In this document: one piece after another, positions 16,714-24,918 of the stretch | How the letters are laid out: every line of letters begins with the position of its first letter | How positions within the stretch are numbered: the stretch's first letter is position 1 | DNA from: Streptomyces profundus | GTDB lineage: Bacteria > Actinomycetota > Actinomycetes > Streptomycetales > Streptomycetaceae | DNA length: 64,000 nt | Assembly (NCBI RefSeq): GCF_020740535.1 | Contig: NZ_CP082362.1 | Span: 1,426,001-1,490,000, forward strand | Reading direction: 5' to 3' | Position numbers and translations under genes: made by a program | Notes under the pieces: model-generated | Seen by the model: only the letters and a program-made list of their open reading frames with translations | Databases searched by the model: none | What the model was told of the DNA's origin: nothing

Positions 16714-16932
16714 TGTGCTCCCACTCCCCGCTCGCCCGGCAGGACCGGCTCGACCGGCCGGACGGCTGGCCCGGCGCCGCCCCGCCGGGCCAGCCTCGGA
16801 AGACCATGAGACGCGCCGTCACCGGCGGGGCGCTCCCCTCCGGCGCGAGGTCGCGGACGAAACCACCGGTTCGGGTGACCACGTCCGCACTGACGGCGGT
16901 GCCCCGCACCGGAGTTCGACACTCGCGCCGCC

Positions 16933-19900
16933 TCAGTCACCCGCCACGGCGCGGCGCGACCACGCCTGCCAGAGCCGCGCGTAGGCGCCTCTGGCGGCGA
17001 GCAACGCCTCGTGCGGCCCCGACTCCACGACGCGCCCCTCGTCCATGACGACGACCCGGTCCGCGCCCACGGCCTGCGTCAACCGGTGTGCGATCACCAG
17101 GGCGCCGCTGTCGCCGATGGCCTCGGCGGTGGCCCGGTCCAGCGCACGGGCGGCCCTGGCGCCGGTCTCGGCGGTGGCCTCGTCCAGCACCACCACCCGG
17201 GGTTTGGCCAACACCACGCGCGCCAGGGCGAGTTGCTGGATCTGCTCGTTGGTGAGGGCCAGCGCCTCCGGGCCGATCCCGGTGTCGGCGCCGTCCGGCA
17301 GTGCGAAGACCCATTCGGCGCCGACCGCCCGCAGCGCGGCGGCGATGGCGTCCGGCGCGGCGTCCGGCGCGGCCAGCCGCAGGTTGTCGGCGACGGTGCC
17401 GCTGAAGGCGCGCACCTCCTGTGTCACCAGCAGCACGCCCGCCTCGGCCGCGGCCCCCGGCACCACCGGGTCACCGTCGAGCAGCACCCGGCCCGAGCCG
17501 GGGCGGTGGATGCCGGCGACCAGCCCGGCCAGGCTGGACTTGCCCGACCCCGAGGCGCCGACCACGGCGACCCGTTCACCCGGCTCGACGGTCAGCGAGA
17601 CGCCGCGCACGGCCGGCCGGTCGGGCTGGTAGGAGAAGGTGACCTCCTCGATGGTCAACCGGGCCGGGGCGCCCGCCCGTCGCGCCTCCCGCTGCCGCCG
17701 CGTCGCGCGTGGCACCGCCGTCAACTCCCGGACGCCGACCACCCCGAACAGCCGGCTGAGTCCCGCCATCGCCCGTTGCAGCGCGTCGAGTTCGGCGAGA
17801 ACGATGCCGATCGGGTCGAAGAGACGGAAGTACAGCAGCGCGGCGGTGGTGGCGGCGCCGACGGAGACGCCCGCCGACGACGTCAGCCAGGCGCCGACCG
17901 CCAACACCGAGGCCAGGCCGACGAACTCGGCGGCGTTCAGCCCGTTGTAGAAGCCGGCCCGCAGCCGGGTGGCCTCCAGGCCGGGGATGATCGCGGCCTC
18001 GGACGCGTCGGCGACGCGCCGCGAGTGGCGCGCGGAGCGGCCGGTGCCGACGATGGTGTCCTCGCTGCTGAAGACCTCGACCAACTCCCCCGTGCGGTGC
18101 CCCTCGGCGACCCGCAGCCGCCGGTAGACCGGCCCCGACCTGGCCAGGAACCAGCGGGTGACCCACACCTGGAGGGGAACGGCGACCAGCGCGCCCAGCG
18201 CGAACCTCGGATCCAGCACGGCCAGCCCGGCCGCGGTGACCACGATGGTGAACGCGGCCGACGTCAACGCGGGCAACACGCCGCCGACGGCCTCGCCGAC
18301 CGCCTCCACATCGCCGGACACCCTGCTCACCACGTCACCGGCGCCGGCCTTCTCCAGCCGCGCCTGCGGCAGGCCGAGCGCCGTGCCGAACGCCTCCTCG
18401 CGCAGATCGGCCAGCGCGGACTGGAAGAGCCGGGCCAGCAGCGCGTGCGCGAACCGCCCCAGCAGCGCGGCGACCACCCCGGCGACGACGATGCCGACGG
18501 CGGCGCCGACGACGAACGAGGTGGACTTCCCCTCGGTGACGGCGGCGACGATCTGCCCCAACAGCGCGGGCGCGGCCAGGCCGCAGACCGAGGCGACGAC
18601 GAACAGCAGCGCGACGCCGGCCAACGCGTAGGGCCGCCGAACGAGCCGCCGCCAAGCCTCCCGCCGCGTCTCCCGCGCCCCCGCGATCGGCAACAACCCA
18701 CCCTCCCCGGGAACGGCGGCCTCGCCTCCGGCGACAGCGGCGTTCGCCGACCCGGCGGGGTCAACGACACCGGCTCCGCCGGGGGCGGCGGGCACGTCCG
18801 CGTCAGCGGCGCCCGTACGGCTCGCGCCGCCACCGGACCCGCCATCGGGAGAGGTACCGGCGGTGGTGTACGTGGCGGCAGCGGCGTTCGCCGAACCGGC
18901 GGGGTCAACGACACCGGCTCCGCCGGGGGCGGCGGGCACGTCCGCGTCAGCGGCGTTCGCACGGCTCGCGCCGCCACCGGACCCGCCATCGGGAGAGGTA
19001 CCGGCGGTGGTGTACGTGGCGGCAGCGGCGTTCGCCGAACCGGCGGGGTCGACGACACCGGCTCCGCCGGGCGCGGCGGGGCCGGCGGGGGCGGCGGACA
19101 CATCCGCGTCAGCGGCGCCCGTACGGCTCGCGCCGCCACCCGACCCGCCATCGGGAGAGGTACCGGCGGTGGTGTGCGTGGCGCCTGCGGCGACAGCGGC
19201 GTTCGCCGAACCGGCGGGGTCGACGACATCGGCTCCGCCGGGCGCGGCGGGGCCGGGCTCGGCTTCGGCGGGGGCGGCGTTCGCCGAACCGGCGGGGGCA
19301 ACTTCGGAGTCCACACCGGCAGCCGGTGCGGAAGCGGCGGCAACGACGCTGCCAGGGCTCGTGCCGACCCCCGGCTCGCCGTCGGGGGTGTGCGTGGTGC
19401 CTGCGGCAGAACCGCCGAGGGCAGCCTCGACAACACCCGCTGCGGGCACCTCATCCGCAGCGACGCCGCTGGCGCGGCCCGCGCCGGCGCCCGGCGCGTC
19501 GGCCGAACCGTTCGCCGCCCCCGCAGCGGCCTTGCCTGCGGCGACAGCGGCGTTCGCCGACCCGGCGGGGTCGAAGACACCGGCTCCGCCGGGGGCGCCG
19601 GGGGCGACGGCTTCGGCGGATGGGTTCGGGGGGTTCGCGGCGGAACCGCCGATGGCGCCCCCGGCGACACCCGTAGCGGCAGCCTCATCCACAACGACAC
19701 CACTCGCCGAACCGGCGGAGCCATCGGCGGAGCCGGACAACGAACCAGCGCCGCCGCCCGGCGCGCCCGGCGCGCCGGCCGAACCGCCGCCGGCCGAACC
19801 GGCGGAGCCGTCCGCGGCCTCGCCCCGCACAGCCGCCGAACCAGCGGAACCCACCGTCGCAGCCGCGCCGCCGGCAGGGCCGGCGCCGGCGGGGTGGTGG

Positions 19901-19947
19901 GTGGCCGAACCGGCGGAGCCGTGGGCGGAGCCGTCTGTGGGGGTCAT
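16933..19947 (-). CDS. ABC exporter half-transporter with a long repetitive N-terminal extension
   Basis: 1004 residues; ATG 19947 overlaps the stop of the preceding ABC gene (ATGA). Residues 1 to about 415 are almost only Ala, Gly, Ser, Pro, Asp and Thr and include near-identical 48-residue tandem units. A normal exporter core of about 590 residues follows: six hydrophobic segments from RRPYALAGVALLFVVAS onward, then the NBD with intact Walker A (GASGSGKSS) and Walker B (VVVLDEATAE). The signature is degraded (LTNEQIQQLALARV instead of LSGGQ). It complements the partner subunit, which keeps LSGGQ but lost Walker A, so the two form a heterodimer with one competent ATP site. Location beside AraC and siderophore genes suggests siderophore traffic. 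Confidence 0.82.
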   Translation of the reverse strand: MTPTDGSAHGSAGSATHHPAGAGPAGGAAATVGSAGSAAVRGEAADGSAGSAGGGSAGAPGAPGGGAGSLSGSADGSAGSASGVVVDEAAATGVAGGAIGGSAANPPNPSAEAVAPGAPGGAGVFDPAGSANAAVAAGKAAAGAANGSADAPGAGAGRASGVAADEVPAAGVVEAALGGSAAGTTHTPDGEPGVGTSPGSVVAAASAPAAGVDSEVAPAGSANAAPAEAEPGPAAPGGADVVDPAGSANAAVAAGATHTTAGTSPDGGSGGGASRTGAADADVSAAPAGPAAPGGAGVVDPAGSANAAAATYTTAGTSPDGGSGGGASRANAADADVPAAPGGAGVVDPAGSANAAAATYTTAGTSPDGGSGGGASRTGAADADVPAAPGGAGVVDPAGSANAAVAGGEAAVPGEGGLLPIAGARETRREAWRRLVRRPYALAGVALLFVVASVCGLAAPALLGQIVAAVTEGKSTSFVVGAAVGIVVAGVVAALLGRFAHALLARLFQSALADLREEAFGTALGLPQARLEKAGAGDVVSRVSGDVEAVGEAVGGVLPALTSAAFTIVVTAAGLAVLDPRFALGALVAVPLQVWVTRWFLARSGPVYRRLRVAEGHRTGELVEVFSSEDTIVGTGRSARHSRRVADASEAAIIPGLEATRLRAGFYNGLNAAEFVGLASVLAVGAWLTSSAGVSVGAATTAALLYFRLFDPIGIVLAELDALQRAMAGLSRLFGVVGVRELTAVPRATRRQREARRAGAPARLTIEEVTFSYQPDRPAVRGVSLTVEPGERVAVVGASGSGKSSLAGLVAGIHRPGSGRVLLDGDPVVPGAAAEAGVLLVTQEVRAFSGTVADNLRLAAPDAAPDAIAAALRAVGAEWVFALPDGADTGIGPEALALTNEQIQQLALARVVLAKPRVVVLDEATAETGARAARALDRATAEAIGDSGALVIAHRLTQAVGADRVVVMDEGRVVESGPHEALLAARGAYARLWQAWSRRAVAGD
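18741..19230 (-). repeat. Tandem 144-bp (48-residue) repeats in the exporter N-terminus
   Basis: The phrase encoding DPAGSANAA begins at 18741, 18885, 19029 and 19200. The spacings are 144, 144 and 171 bp, all multiples of three. Each unit encodes Ala/Gly/Ser-rich sequence with TAGTSPDGGSGGGASR and AADADVPAAPGGAG. More decayed copies continue to about 19560. The first three are nearly identical at DNA level, including silent positions, so the expansion is recent. Confidence 0.88.
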
Positions 19948-21647
19948 GCGCCGACCAGCTCTCGGTAGGTGGGGGAACGGTGGAAGAGGTGGGCGTGTTC
20001 GGCCGTGACCCAGGTGCCGTCGAGGCGGGCGGCCACGGTGTCGCAGGTGGCGAGGAGGGCGGGGCTGGTGGTGACGAGGAGGACGGCGCGGTCGTCGATG
20101 CCCCGCAGGCCGTGGGCGATATGGGATTCGGTGACGGCGTCCAGCGCGGTCGTCGGGTCCTGGAGCACCAGCAGGGGTGGTGAGGAGTGCAGGGCACGCG
20201 CCAGCAGGATGCGTTGTCGCTGGCCCCCGGAGAGCGTTCCGCCGCCGGAGGCGAGCAGTTCGGCATAGCCGGCGGGCAGGAGCCGTGCCACTTCGTCCAG
20301 CGCCGCGATCCGCAGGGCCTCGTCGTTCAGTGGCGCGTCCAGGATCACGTTGTCGCTCAACGTGTCGGTGAGCACCCGGGTCGTGCCGCCCTGCACATGG
20401 AGGCTGACGCGGGCCTCGTCGGGGCTGAGGGTCGCCAGGTCGCGGCCCTCGACGGTGATCCGTCCGGGGTCCACGGGGACGCGTCGCGCCAGGGTCTCGA
20501 CCAGGGCGACGGCCTCGGCCTGGTCGTCGAAGACGAGGCCGACGCGCTGCCCGGCCCGCGCCGTGACGGCGGGCCAACGGCCCTGGGGGCGGGCGGAGAT
20601 GGCGAGAGTGCCGGCGGTCAGTTCCGCGCCGGCCGCCCGGGCCGCGGAGGTCCTGACGGCCGGCGGGGTGGCGAGCAGGTCGGCCACCCGCCGTGCGGAG
20701 GCGCGCTGTTGGGCCACGTCGAGGCCGAAGGTCCCGAGCCGCGCCATGGGTTCCTGGATGAACTGGGCGAGTCCGACGACCGCGACCAGTTGGCCGACGT
20801 TGATCTCGCCGTCCAGCGCGCGCAGTCCTGAGACCAGCGCGATCAGCGAGGTGAGCAGGGCGGAGAAGACGACGCTCACGCCGTAGAAGCCCGCCTTGGA
20901 GCGGATCGCGCGGACGGCGGCCTCCAGGGAGTGACGGCTGGCCGTGCGGTAGCGGGCGGCGGCCTCGTCCTCGGCACCGATGCCCTTGATGACGCGGACG
21001 CCGGAGACGAACTCGGTGGCGAGCCCGTAGGCGGTGGCCGAGGCGGCCTGTTCGGCGCCGCTGCGGCGTTCCAGGGGGCGGGAGATCAGGTGCATCAGGA
21101 CCAGGGAGACGGGGGTGGCGATCAGCACGATCAGGCCGAGGGCGGGCGAGATGTACAGCAGGGCCACGGTGCTGACGGTGAGGGCCACCAGCACCGAGAC
21201 CAACTCGCTGACGGACCAGGCGAGTCGGGCCACCCGGCCGGTGTCGGACGTGGCGATGGCGGTCGCGGCGCCGGGGGCGCGGCGGACGGCGGAGCCGTGC
21301 GGGTCGAGCACCCGGTCCACGACGCGTTGCCGCACCGCGTGCGCGCCGTAGAGGCTGTTTCTGGTGAGGCAGGTGAAGCCGAAGCGCCAGGAGACGGTGA
21401 GGCCGACGAAGAGCAGGGCGAGCAGCAGGAGATCACGGAGGAAGGCGCCGGTGTCGCCGGCGACGATGCCGGACTCGATGGCCCAGCCGATGGCGACCGG
21501 GACGAGGGCCTCCCCGAACTGGTGGCCGCTGAGCCCGACCGTGCCGCCGAGGACGAGGAGCACGCGTCGGTCGCGGACCAGCGCCAGCCGGAAGACCTCG
21601 CCGAAGGTCATGGGGGCTGGCGGCAACGATGGCAACGCTTCAGACAT
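19944..21647 (-). CDS. ABC exporter half-transporter with a degenerate ATP-binding domain
   Basis: 567 residues, ATG 21647. The six-helix membrane domain (FGEVFRLALVRDRRVLLVLGG through about residue 320) precedes an NBD lacking the P-loop: where GxxGxGKST is expected the chain reads VTARAGQRVGLVFDDQAEAV. The signature is perfect (LSGGQRQRILLARAL) but Walker B reads LLVLQDPTTALD, with Gln-Asp instead of Asp-Glu. It must therefore pair with the next gene product, supplying LSGGQ to the partner's intact Walker A/B. It is the first gene of the pair, divergent from an AraC gene, with an iron-box-like palindrome 6 bp upstream of its start. The transcript may be leaderless. Confidence 0.87.
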   Translation of the reverse strand: MSEALPSLPPAPMTFGEVFRLALVRDRRVLLVLGGTVGLSGHQFGEALVPVAIGWAIESGIVAGDTGAFLRDLLLLALLFVGLTVSWRFGFTCLTRNSLYGAHAVRQRVVDRVLDPHGSAVRRAPGAATAIATSDTGRVARLAWSVSELVSVLVALTVSTVALLYISPALGLIVLIATPVSLVLMHLISRPLERRSGAEQAASATAYGLATEFVSGVRVIKGIGAEDEAAARYRTASRHSLEAAVRAIRSKAGFYGVSVVFSALLTSLIALVSGLRALDGEINVGQLVAVVGLAQFIQEPMARLGTFGLDVAQQRASARRVADLLATPPAVRTSAARAAGAELTAGTLAISARPQGRWPAVTARAGQRVGLVFDDQAEAVALVETLARRVPVDPGRITVEGRDLATLSPDEARVSLHVQGGTTRVLTDTLSDNVILDAPLNDEALRIAALDEVARLLPAGYAELLASGGGTLSGGQRQRILLARALHSSPPLLVLQDPTTALDAVTESHIAHGLRGIDDRAVLLVTTSPALLATCDTVAARLDGTWVTAEHAHLFHRSPTYRELVGA

Positions 21648-21652
21648 TGCAC

Positions 21653-21671
21653 TAAGGTAAGCCTTCCCTTA
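21653..21671. promoter_or_regulatory. Iron-box-like palindrome (DmdR/IdeR/DtxR type)
   Basis: A 19-bp element whose outer sequences TAAGG and CCTTA are perfect inverse matches; 16 of 19 positions fit dyad symmetry. By eye it agrees at 13 of 19 positions with the DtxR-family consensus TTAGGTTAGGCTAACCTAA. It sits between the divergent ABC exporter and AraC genes, immediately upstream of both. Confidence 0.6.
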
Positions 21672-21701
21672 CCCATGCTCAATGGAGCTACCTGCCACGC
21701 C

Positions 21702-22598
21702 ATGTCGCTTACCAGCAACGCCGCTCACCGTGCTCCACCGTTCCGGATCGCCACCACCCATCTCAGGCTCGACCACCCGGGAGTCTGGGCCGCGCACCAC
21801 CACGGCTGCCACGAGCTGCTGTGGGGCACCGAGGGCACCCTCAGCGTGGAGACGGACGACGGACTGTTCGTGGCGCCGGCGACCCTCGGCCTGTGGATAC
21901 CGGCGGGCGTCGTGCACGCGGTCAGGTCCTCAAGCCACACCGGCTTCTACTGCACCTACCTCACCGCCCCGGCCGGTGCCGCGACCGCTCTCGATCCCCA
22001 ACTCACCCTGGGCACACGGGCGGTGGACGTCAGCCCGTTGATGCGGGAGATCCTGCTCCACCTGCGCGACGCCCCGACCGGGCCTTCCGTCCGCAGGGCG
22101 GCGGAGGACCTGTTCCTCGGCCTGGTCGCCCCGGTGGCCGCGCACGACATCTCGCTGCCGATGCCGAGCGACGAGCGGTTGGTCGCCATCTGCCAGCGCC
22201 TGCTGGACGATCCGGCGGACTCCCGCTCCCTGGGGGACTGGGGGCGCGCGGTCGGCGGCAGCGCGCGCAACCTGTCCCGGCTCTTCGTCCGCGAGGCCGG
22301 GATGACATTCGAGCAGTGGCGCATCCAGGCCCGTATCCGGGTGGCGATCGCGCTGCTCACCGCCGGCACCCCGGTCGGCTCCGTCGCCCGCGCCGTGGGC
22401 TACACCACGGCGAGCTCCTTCGTGCAGTCGTTTCGCCGCGTGTTGGGACACACGCCAGGACGCTACCTGCGATCGACCGGCGCCCCACGGTCGGGCCCCG
22501 CGCTCCCGGCCGGTCCGGGAACGGCCGGCGGACAACACCATCGCCCCGCTGACAACGCGTCGAACCACCGAAGGGAACCCGCCGCGCACTCACCCTAG
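21702..22598 (+). CDS. AraC-family regulator with cupin sensor domain
   Basis: 298 residues from ATG 21702; ATG 21675 in the same frame is an alternative giving nine more residues. The N-terminal cupin (HHHGCHELLWGTEGTLSVET, PATLGLWIPAGVVHAV) is followed by two HTH motifs at the C-terminus. They are SLGDWGRAVGGSARNLSRLF and SVARAVGYTTASSFVQSFRR, then LGHTPGRYLR. A similar layout is seen in regulators of siderophore receptors and exporters. It is divergent from the ABC exporter across the iron box and 194 bp ahead of the siderophore-interacting protein, so it probably controls both. Confidence 0.88.
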   Translation: MSLTSNAAHRAPPFRIATTHLRLDHPGVWAAHHHGCHELLWGTEGTLSVETDDGLFVAPATLGLWIPAGVVHAVRSSSHTGFYCTYLTAPAGAATALDPQLTLGTRAVDVSPLMREILLHLRDAPTGPSVRRAAEDLFLGLVAPVAAHDISLPMPSDERLVAICQRLLDDPADSRSLGDWGRAVGGSARNLSRLFVREAGMTFEQWRIQARIRVAIALLTAGTPVGSVARAVGYTTASSFVQSFRRVLGHTPGRYLRSTGAPRSGPALPAGPGTAGGQHHRPADNASNHRREPAAHSP

Positions 22599-22792
22599 GC
22601 GGCGGCTGTTCCGCCGCGCCGGGGACATGACCGGTGGGCGGGGCCCGTTCGCCTCCCGCGCGGACAACAACCGGCGGAACCAGCCGCCGTTCGTCGAGAA
22701 CGAAGCCATCCACCCCCATGACGGGGAAATGCCCTTCGGGTCGCCCAGCGGCCGGCATTCCTCGAAGTCGTCGAGAAGGAGTTGTTGGGCTG

Positions 22793-23680
22793 ATGCCTCT
22801 CACCATCCACCGCGCCCAGGTCACCGCCGTGCGCCGCCTGACCCCCGGCATGGTCCGGATCACCCTGGGCGGCCCCGATCTGGCCGAGTACCCGACCACC
22901 GGCGTGGGCGACGAGTACGTCCGGCTGTTCTTCCCCGCCGACGGCGAGCACGAGCCGGAGCTGCCGACGCCGACCGAACGCGGCGGCTGGAGCTGGGACG
23001 AGGACCAGCGGCCGGCGACCATGCGGACGTACACCATCCGCGCCGTCGACGCCGAGGCCCGCACCGTCGACATCGACTTCGTGGTGCACGACGGCGGGGT
23101 CGCCGCCGCCTGGGCGCTGGCGGCGACCGAGGGCGATGTCGTCGGCCTCACCTCCCCCACCGGCCTCTACGAGGCGCCGGCCGAGGCCCGTTGGCAGATC
23201 CTGATCGCCGACGCGGCCGGGCTGCCGGCCGCCGCCAGGATCGCCGAGACCACCCGCGCCGACCTGCCCACCCGCGCCATCCTCGAAGTGATCGACCCCA
23301 CCCACCGGCAGGACATCACCAGCCGGGGCAAGCTCGACATCGACTGGATCTACGCCGGCAACGGGCACACCCCATCCCGCCTCGACCAGATCGTGCGCGA
23401 CCTCGAACTCCCCGAAGGGCCCGGCTATCTGTGGTTCGCCGGCGAGACCGGCGTGATGCGGGCCATCCGCAAGAACCTCCGCCGCGAGCGGCAGCTGCCC
23501 AACGGCACCTACACCACCGTCGGTTACTGGACCCATCGCGCCGAGGAGCTGCGCCAACGCTGGGAGGGCCTTGACGAGGAGACCCGCACCCGCCTCTACC
23601 AGATGTGGGACGACGACACCAGGGACATCGAGGAGATCACCGACGACTACCACGCGCAGTTGGAGAGCCTCGGCCTGTGA
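22793..23680 (+). CDS. Siderophore-interacting protein (FAD-dependent ferric reductase)
   Basis: 295 residues; ATG 22793 has AAGGAG 11 bp upstream. The FAD-binding 9 domain is shown by LTPGMVRITLGGPDL and the isoalloxazine motif MRTYTIR, followed by DIDFVVH and the C-terminal SIP domain with LWFAGETGVMRAIRKNLR and YTTVGYWTHRAEE. Family members release iron from imported ferric siderophores in the cytoplasm using NAD(P)H. With AraC, the iron box and the ABC exporter pair it forms an iron-acquisition module. The 22599-22792 gap holds no clear gene. Confidence 0.9.
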   Translation: MPLTIHRAQVTAVRRLTPGMVRITLGGPDLAEYPTTGVGDEYVRLFFPADGEHEPELPTPTERGGWSWDEDQRPATMRTYTIRAVDAEARTVDIDFVVHDGGVAAAWALAATEGDVVGLTSPTGLYEAPAEARWQILIADAAGLPAAARIAETTRADLPTRAILEVIDPTHRQDITSRGKLDIDWIYAGNGHTPSRLDQIVRDLELPEGPGYLWFAGETGVMRAIRKNLRRERQLPNGTYTTVGYWTHRAEELRQRWEGLDEETRTRLYQMWDDDTRDIEEITDDYHAQLESLGL

Positions 23681-23730
23681 GCCGGCCCTTCCCGACGGCC
23701 CCGCCCCCCGCCGATCACCCCGGTACCGCG

Positions 23731-24414
23731 TCAGCCGGCGGGGGCGCTCACCACCTCGGCCAGATAGTCCGAGACGTCGGAGATCACCACGGGCGTGTAC
23801 ACCAGGTTGGGCAACTCGTCCTCAAGTTGGAAGTACTCGATATTCGCCGGGCAGTCGGGCTCGGGCTCCAGGATCGTTTCGGCGACGACCGTTGCCGTCC
23901 TCAGCTCGTACACGGTGATGTGGAACGTCTGGCCGTACAGCGGGAGGGAGAGGACGGACGAATCCGGGAACACCCCGAATTCCTCGTACACACACAGATC
24001 GACCTCGGTTTCCCCTGGAACTCCCTCGACACATCCCAGAAGTTCGGCTTCGGTCGGCTCATCCGGAATCCAGTCGGAGAAGGGCTCACCGTCCTGAACG
24101 GTGAAGGAATTGCCGAGCGGGAGGTCCGTTCGCTCCTCGGACAGGTTGACCACCATCGTGTGCGGGCCGTCGCCGGAGTACTCCGCTCCTTCGTCGTACG
24201 CCTCGCCCTCCCGGTATCCGCAGAACCGCGCCAGGTTCTCGACCGTGGCTATCTCCTCGGAGAACAGGTCCTCGGACGGCGTGGGGCTGGGAGACGGCTC
24301 CGACGACTCCGCGCTCGGCTCCGGCTCCGGCTCCGGCTCATCGGAGCCGCCGGAGCAGCCGGCCAACAGGACAGTTGACGCACTCAGGGCGAGAATTGCG
24401 GGAACACATCTCAA
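23731..24414 (-). CDS. Secreted lipoprotein of unknown function
   Basis: 227 residues. The lipobox is LSASTVLLAGC, followed by an acidic/Ser/Pro spacer (EPEPEPEPSAESSEPSPSP) that typically spans the cell wall. The mature part has four to six Cys residues (FCGYREG, LLGCVEG, DLCVYEE, PDCPANIE), pointing to disulphides, and two similar halves built around acidic loops. No catalytic motif is recognised. It looks like the variable cell-surface lipoproteins common in Streptomyces. It is a monocistronic gene convergent with the siderophore-interacting protein. Confidence 0.75.
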   Translation of the reverse strand: MRCVPAILALSASTVLLAGCSGGSDEPEPEPEPSAESSEPSPSPTPSEDLFSEEIATVENLARFCGYREGEAYDEGAEYSGDGPHTMVVNLSEERTDLPLGNSFTVQDGEPFSDWIPDEPTEAELLGCVEGVPGETEVDLCVYEEFGVFPDSSVLSLPLYGQTFHITVYELRTATVVAETILEPEPDCPANIEYFQLEDELPNLVYTPVVISDVSDYLAEVVSAPAG

Positions 24415-24842
24415 GGCGGGCGAATCTCCTCACCGTACGGGGCCATTCGACCTGAAGCCGCTGGCCGGTCGTCAGGGCGGCGACCTTCCATATTCGCGTC
24501 TCCGCCCCAAAGCTTCAACCCACCCCCGTTGACATCTTTGCGTACGCACATCTACGGTAAGCGGCGAAGGGGTAACCCCCCACCGCTCCGTCCACCATCA
24601 TGCACGCTGATACAGCGCCACCACGGCAGTCCCACGGCCTTCGAGACGGACGGGGCGCATATGCAACGATTGCGTATGCAATTTGACGCGCCGGTCGAAC
24701 GAAATGGTCGCCCCGTTCCGTTCCACGGGATATCGACCAGATTCGACCACATCCGACAAGCCGTGAACGCGCGCGCCTGACGGCCTTTCACCCTTCGGCA
24801 CCCACCCGCGCGGGACGCGGACGGGTCCCGAGGAACGGGGGG
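24415..24842 (+). other. Gene-poor region with an orphan promoter and palindromes
   Basis: A TTGACA hexamer (24529-24534), an 18-bp spacer and TACGGT (24553-24558) resemble a housekeeping promoter reading rightward. The spacer holds a perfect TGCGTACGCA palindrome (24539-24548). A second pair, GCATATGCAA and TTGCGTATGC, flanks CGA at 24657-24679. Base composition is lower in GC than around. A 39-codon frame from ATG 24661 is possible but has no supporting ribosome site. A small RNA or decayed gene is possible. Confidence 0.4.
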
Positions 24843-24881
24843 GCGGCCGGCGTCACGTGCACCGCATGTGACGCCGGCCGC
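24843..24881 (-). terminator. Hairpin terminator after the fructokinase gene
   Basis: A perfect 14-bp inverted repeat (24843-24856 with 24868-24881) and an 11-nt loop lie 38 bp beyond the minus-strand stop at 24919. Confidence 0.8.
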
Positions 24882-24918
24882 GGCGATTCCGATGTGCCGG
24901 TCAACGCGCGGGAGCCGC

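Noticed and set aside
18741..19230. Repeated units considered as a CRISPR array.
   Set aside because: The units are 144 bp without unique spacers and lie in frame inside a coding gene.
17011..19968. Very long open frame on the plus strand opposite the ABC exporter and its repeats.
   Set aside because: It has no domain, and the minus strand gives a clear ABC core. GC-rich Ala/Gly/Pro repeats keep several frames open on both strands.
24529..24780. Small plus-strand frame of 83 codons and overlapping minus-strand frames.
   Set aside because: No ribosome site and no recognisable motif; the plus-strand frame starts inside the predicted promoter.
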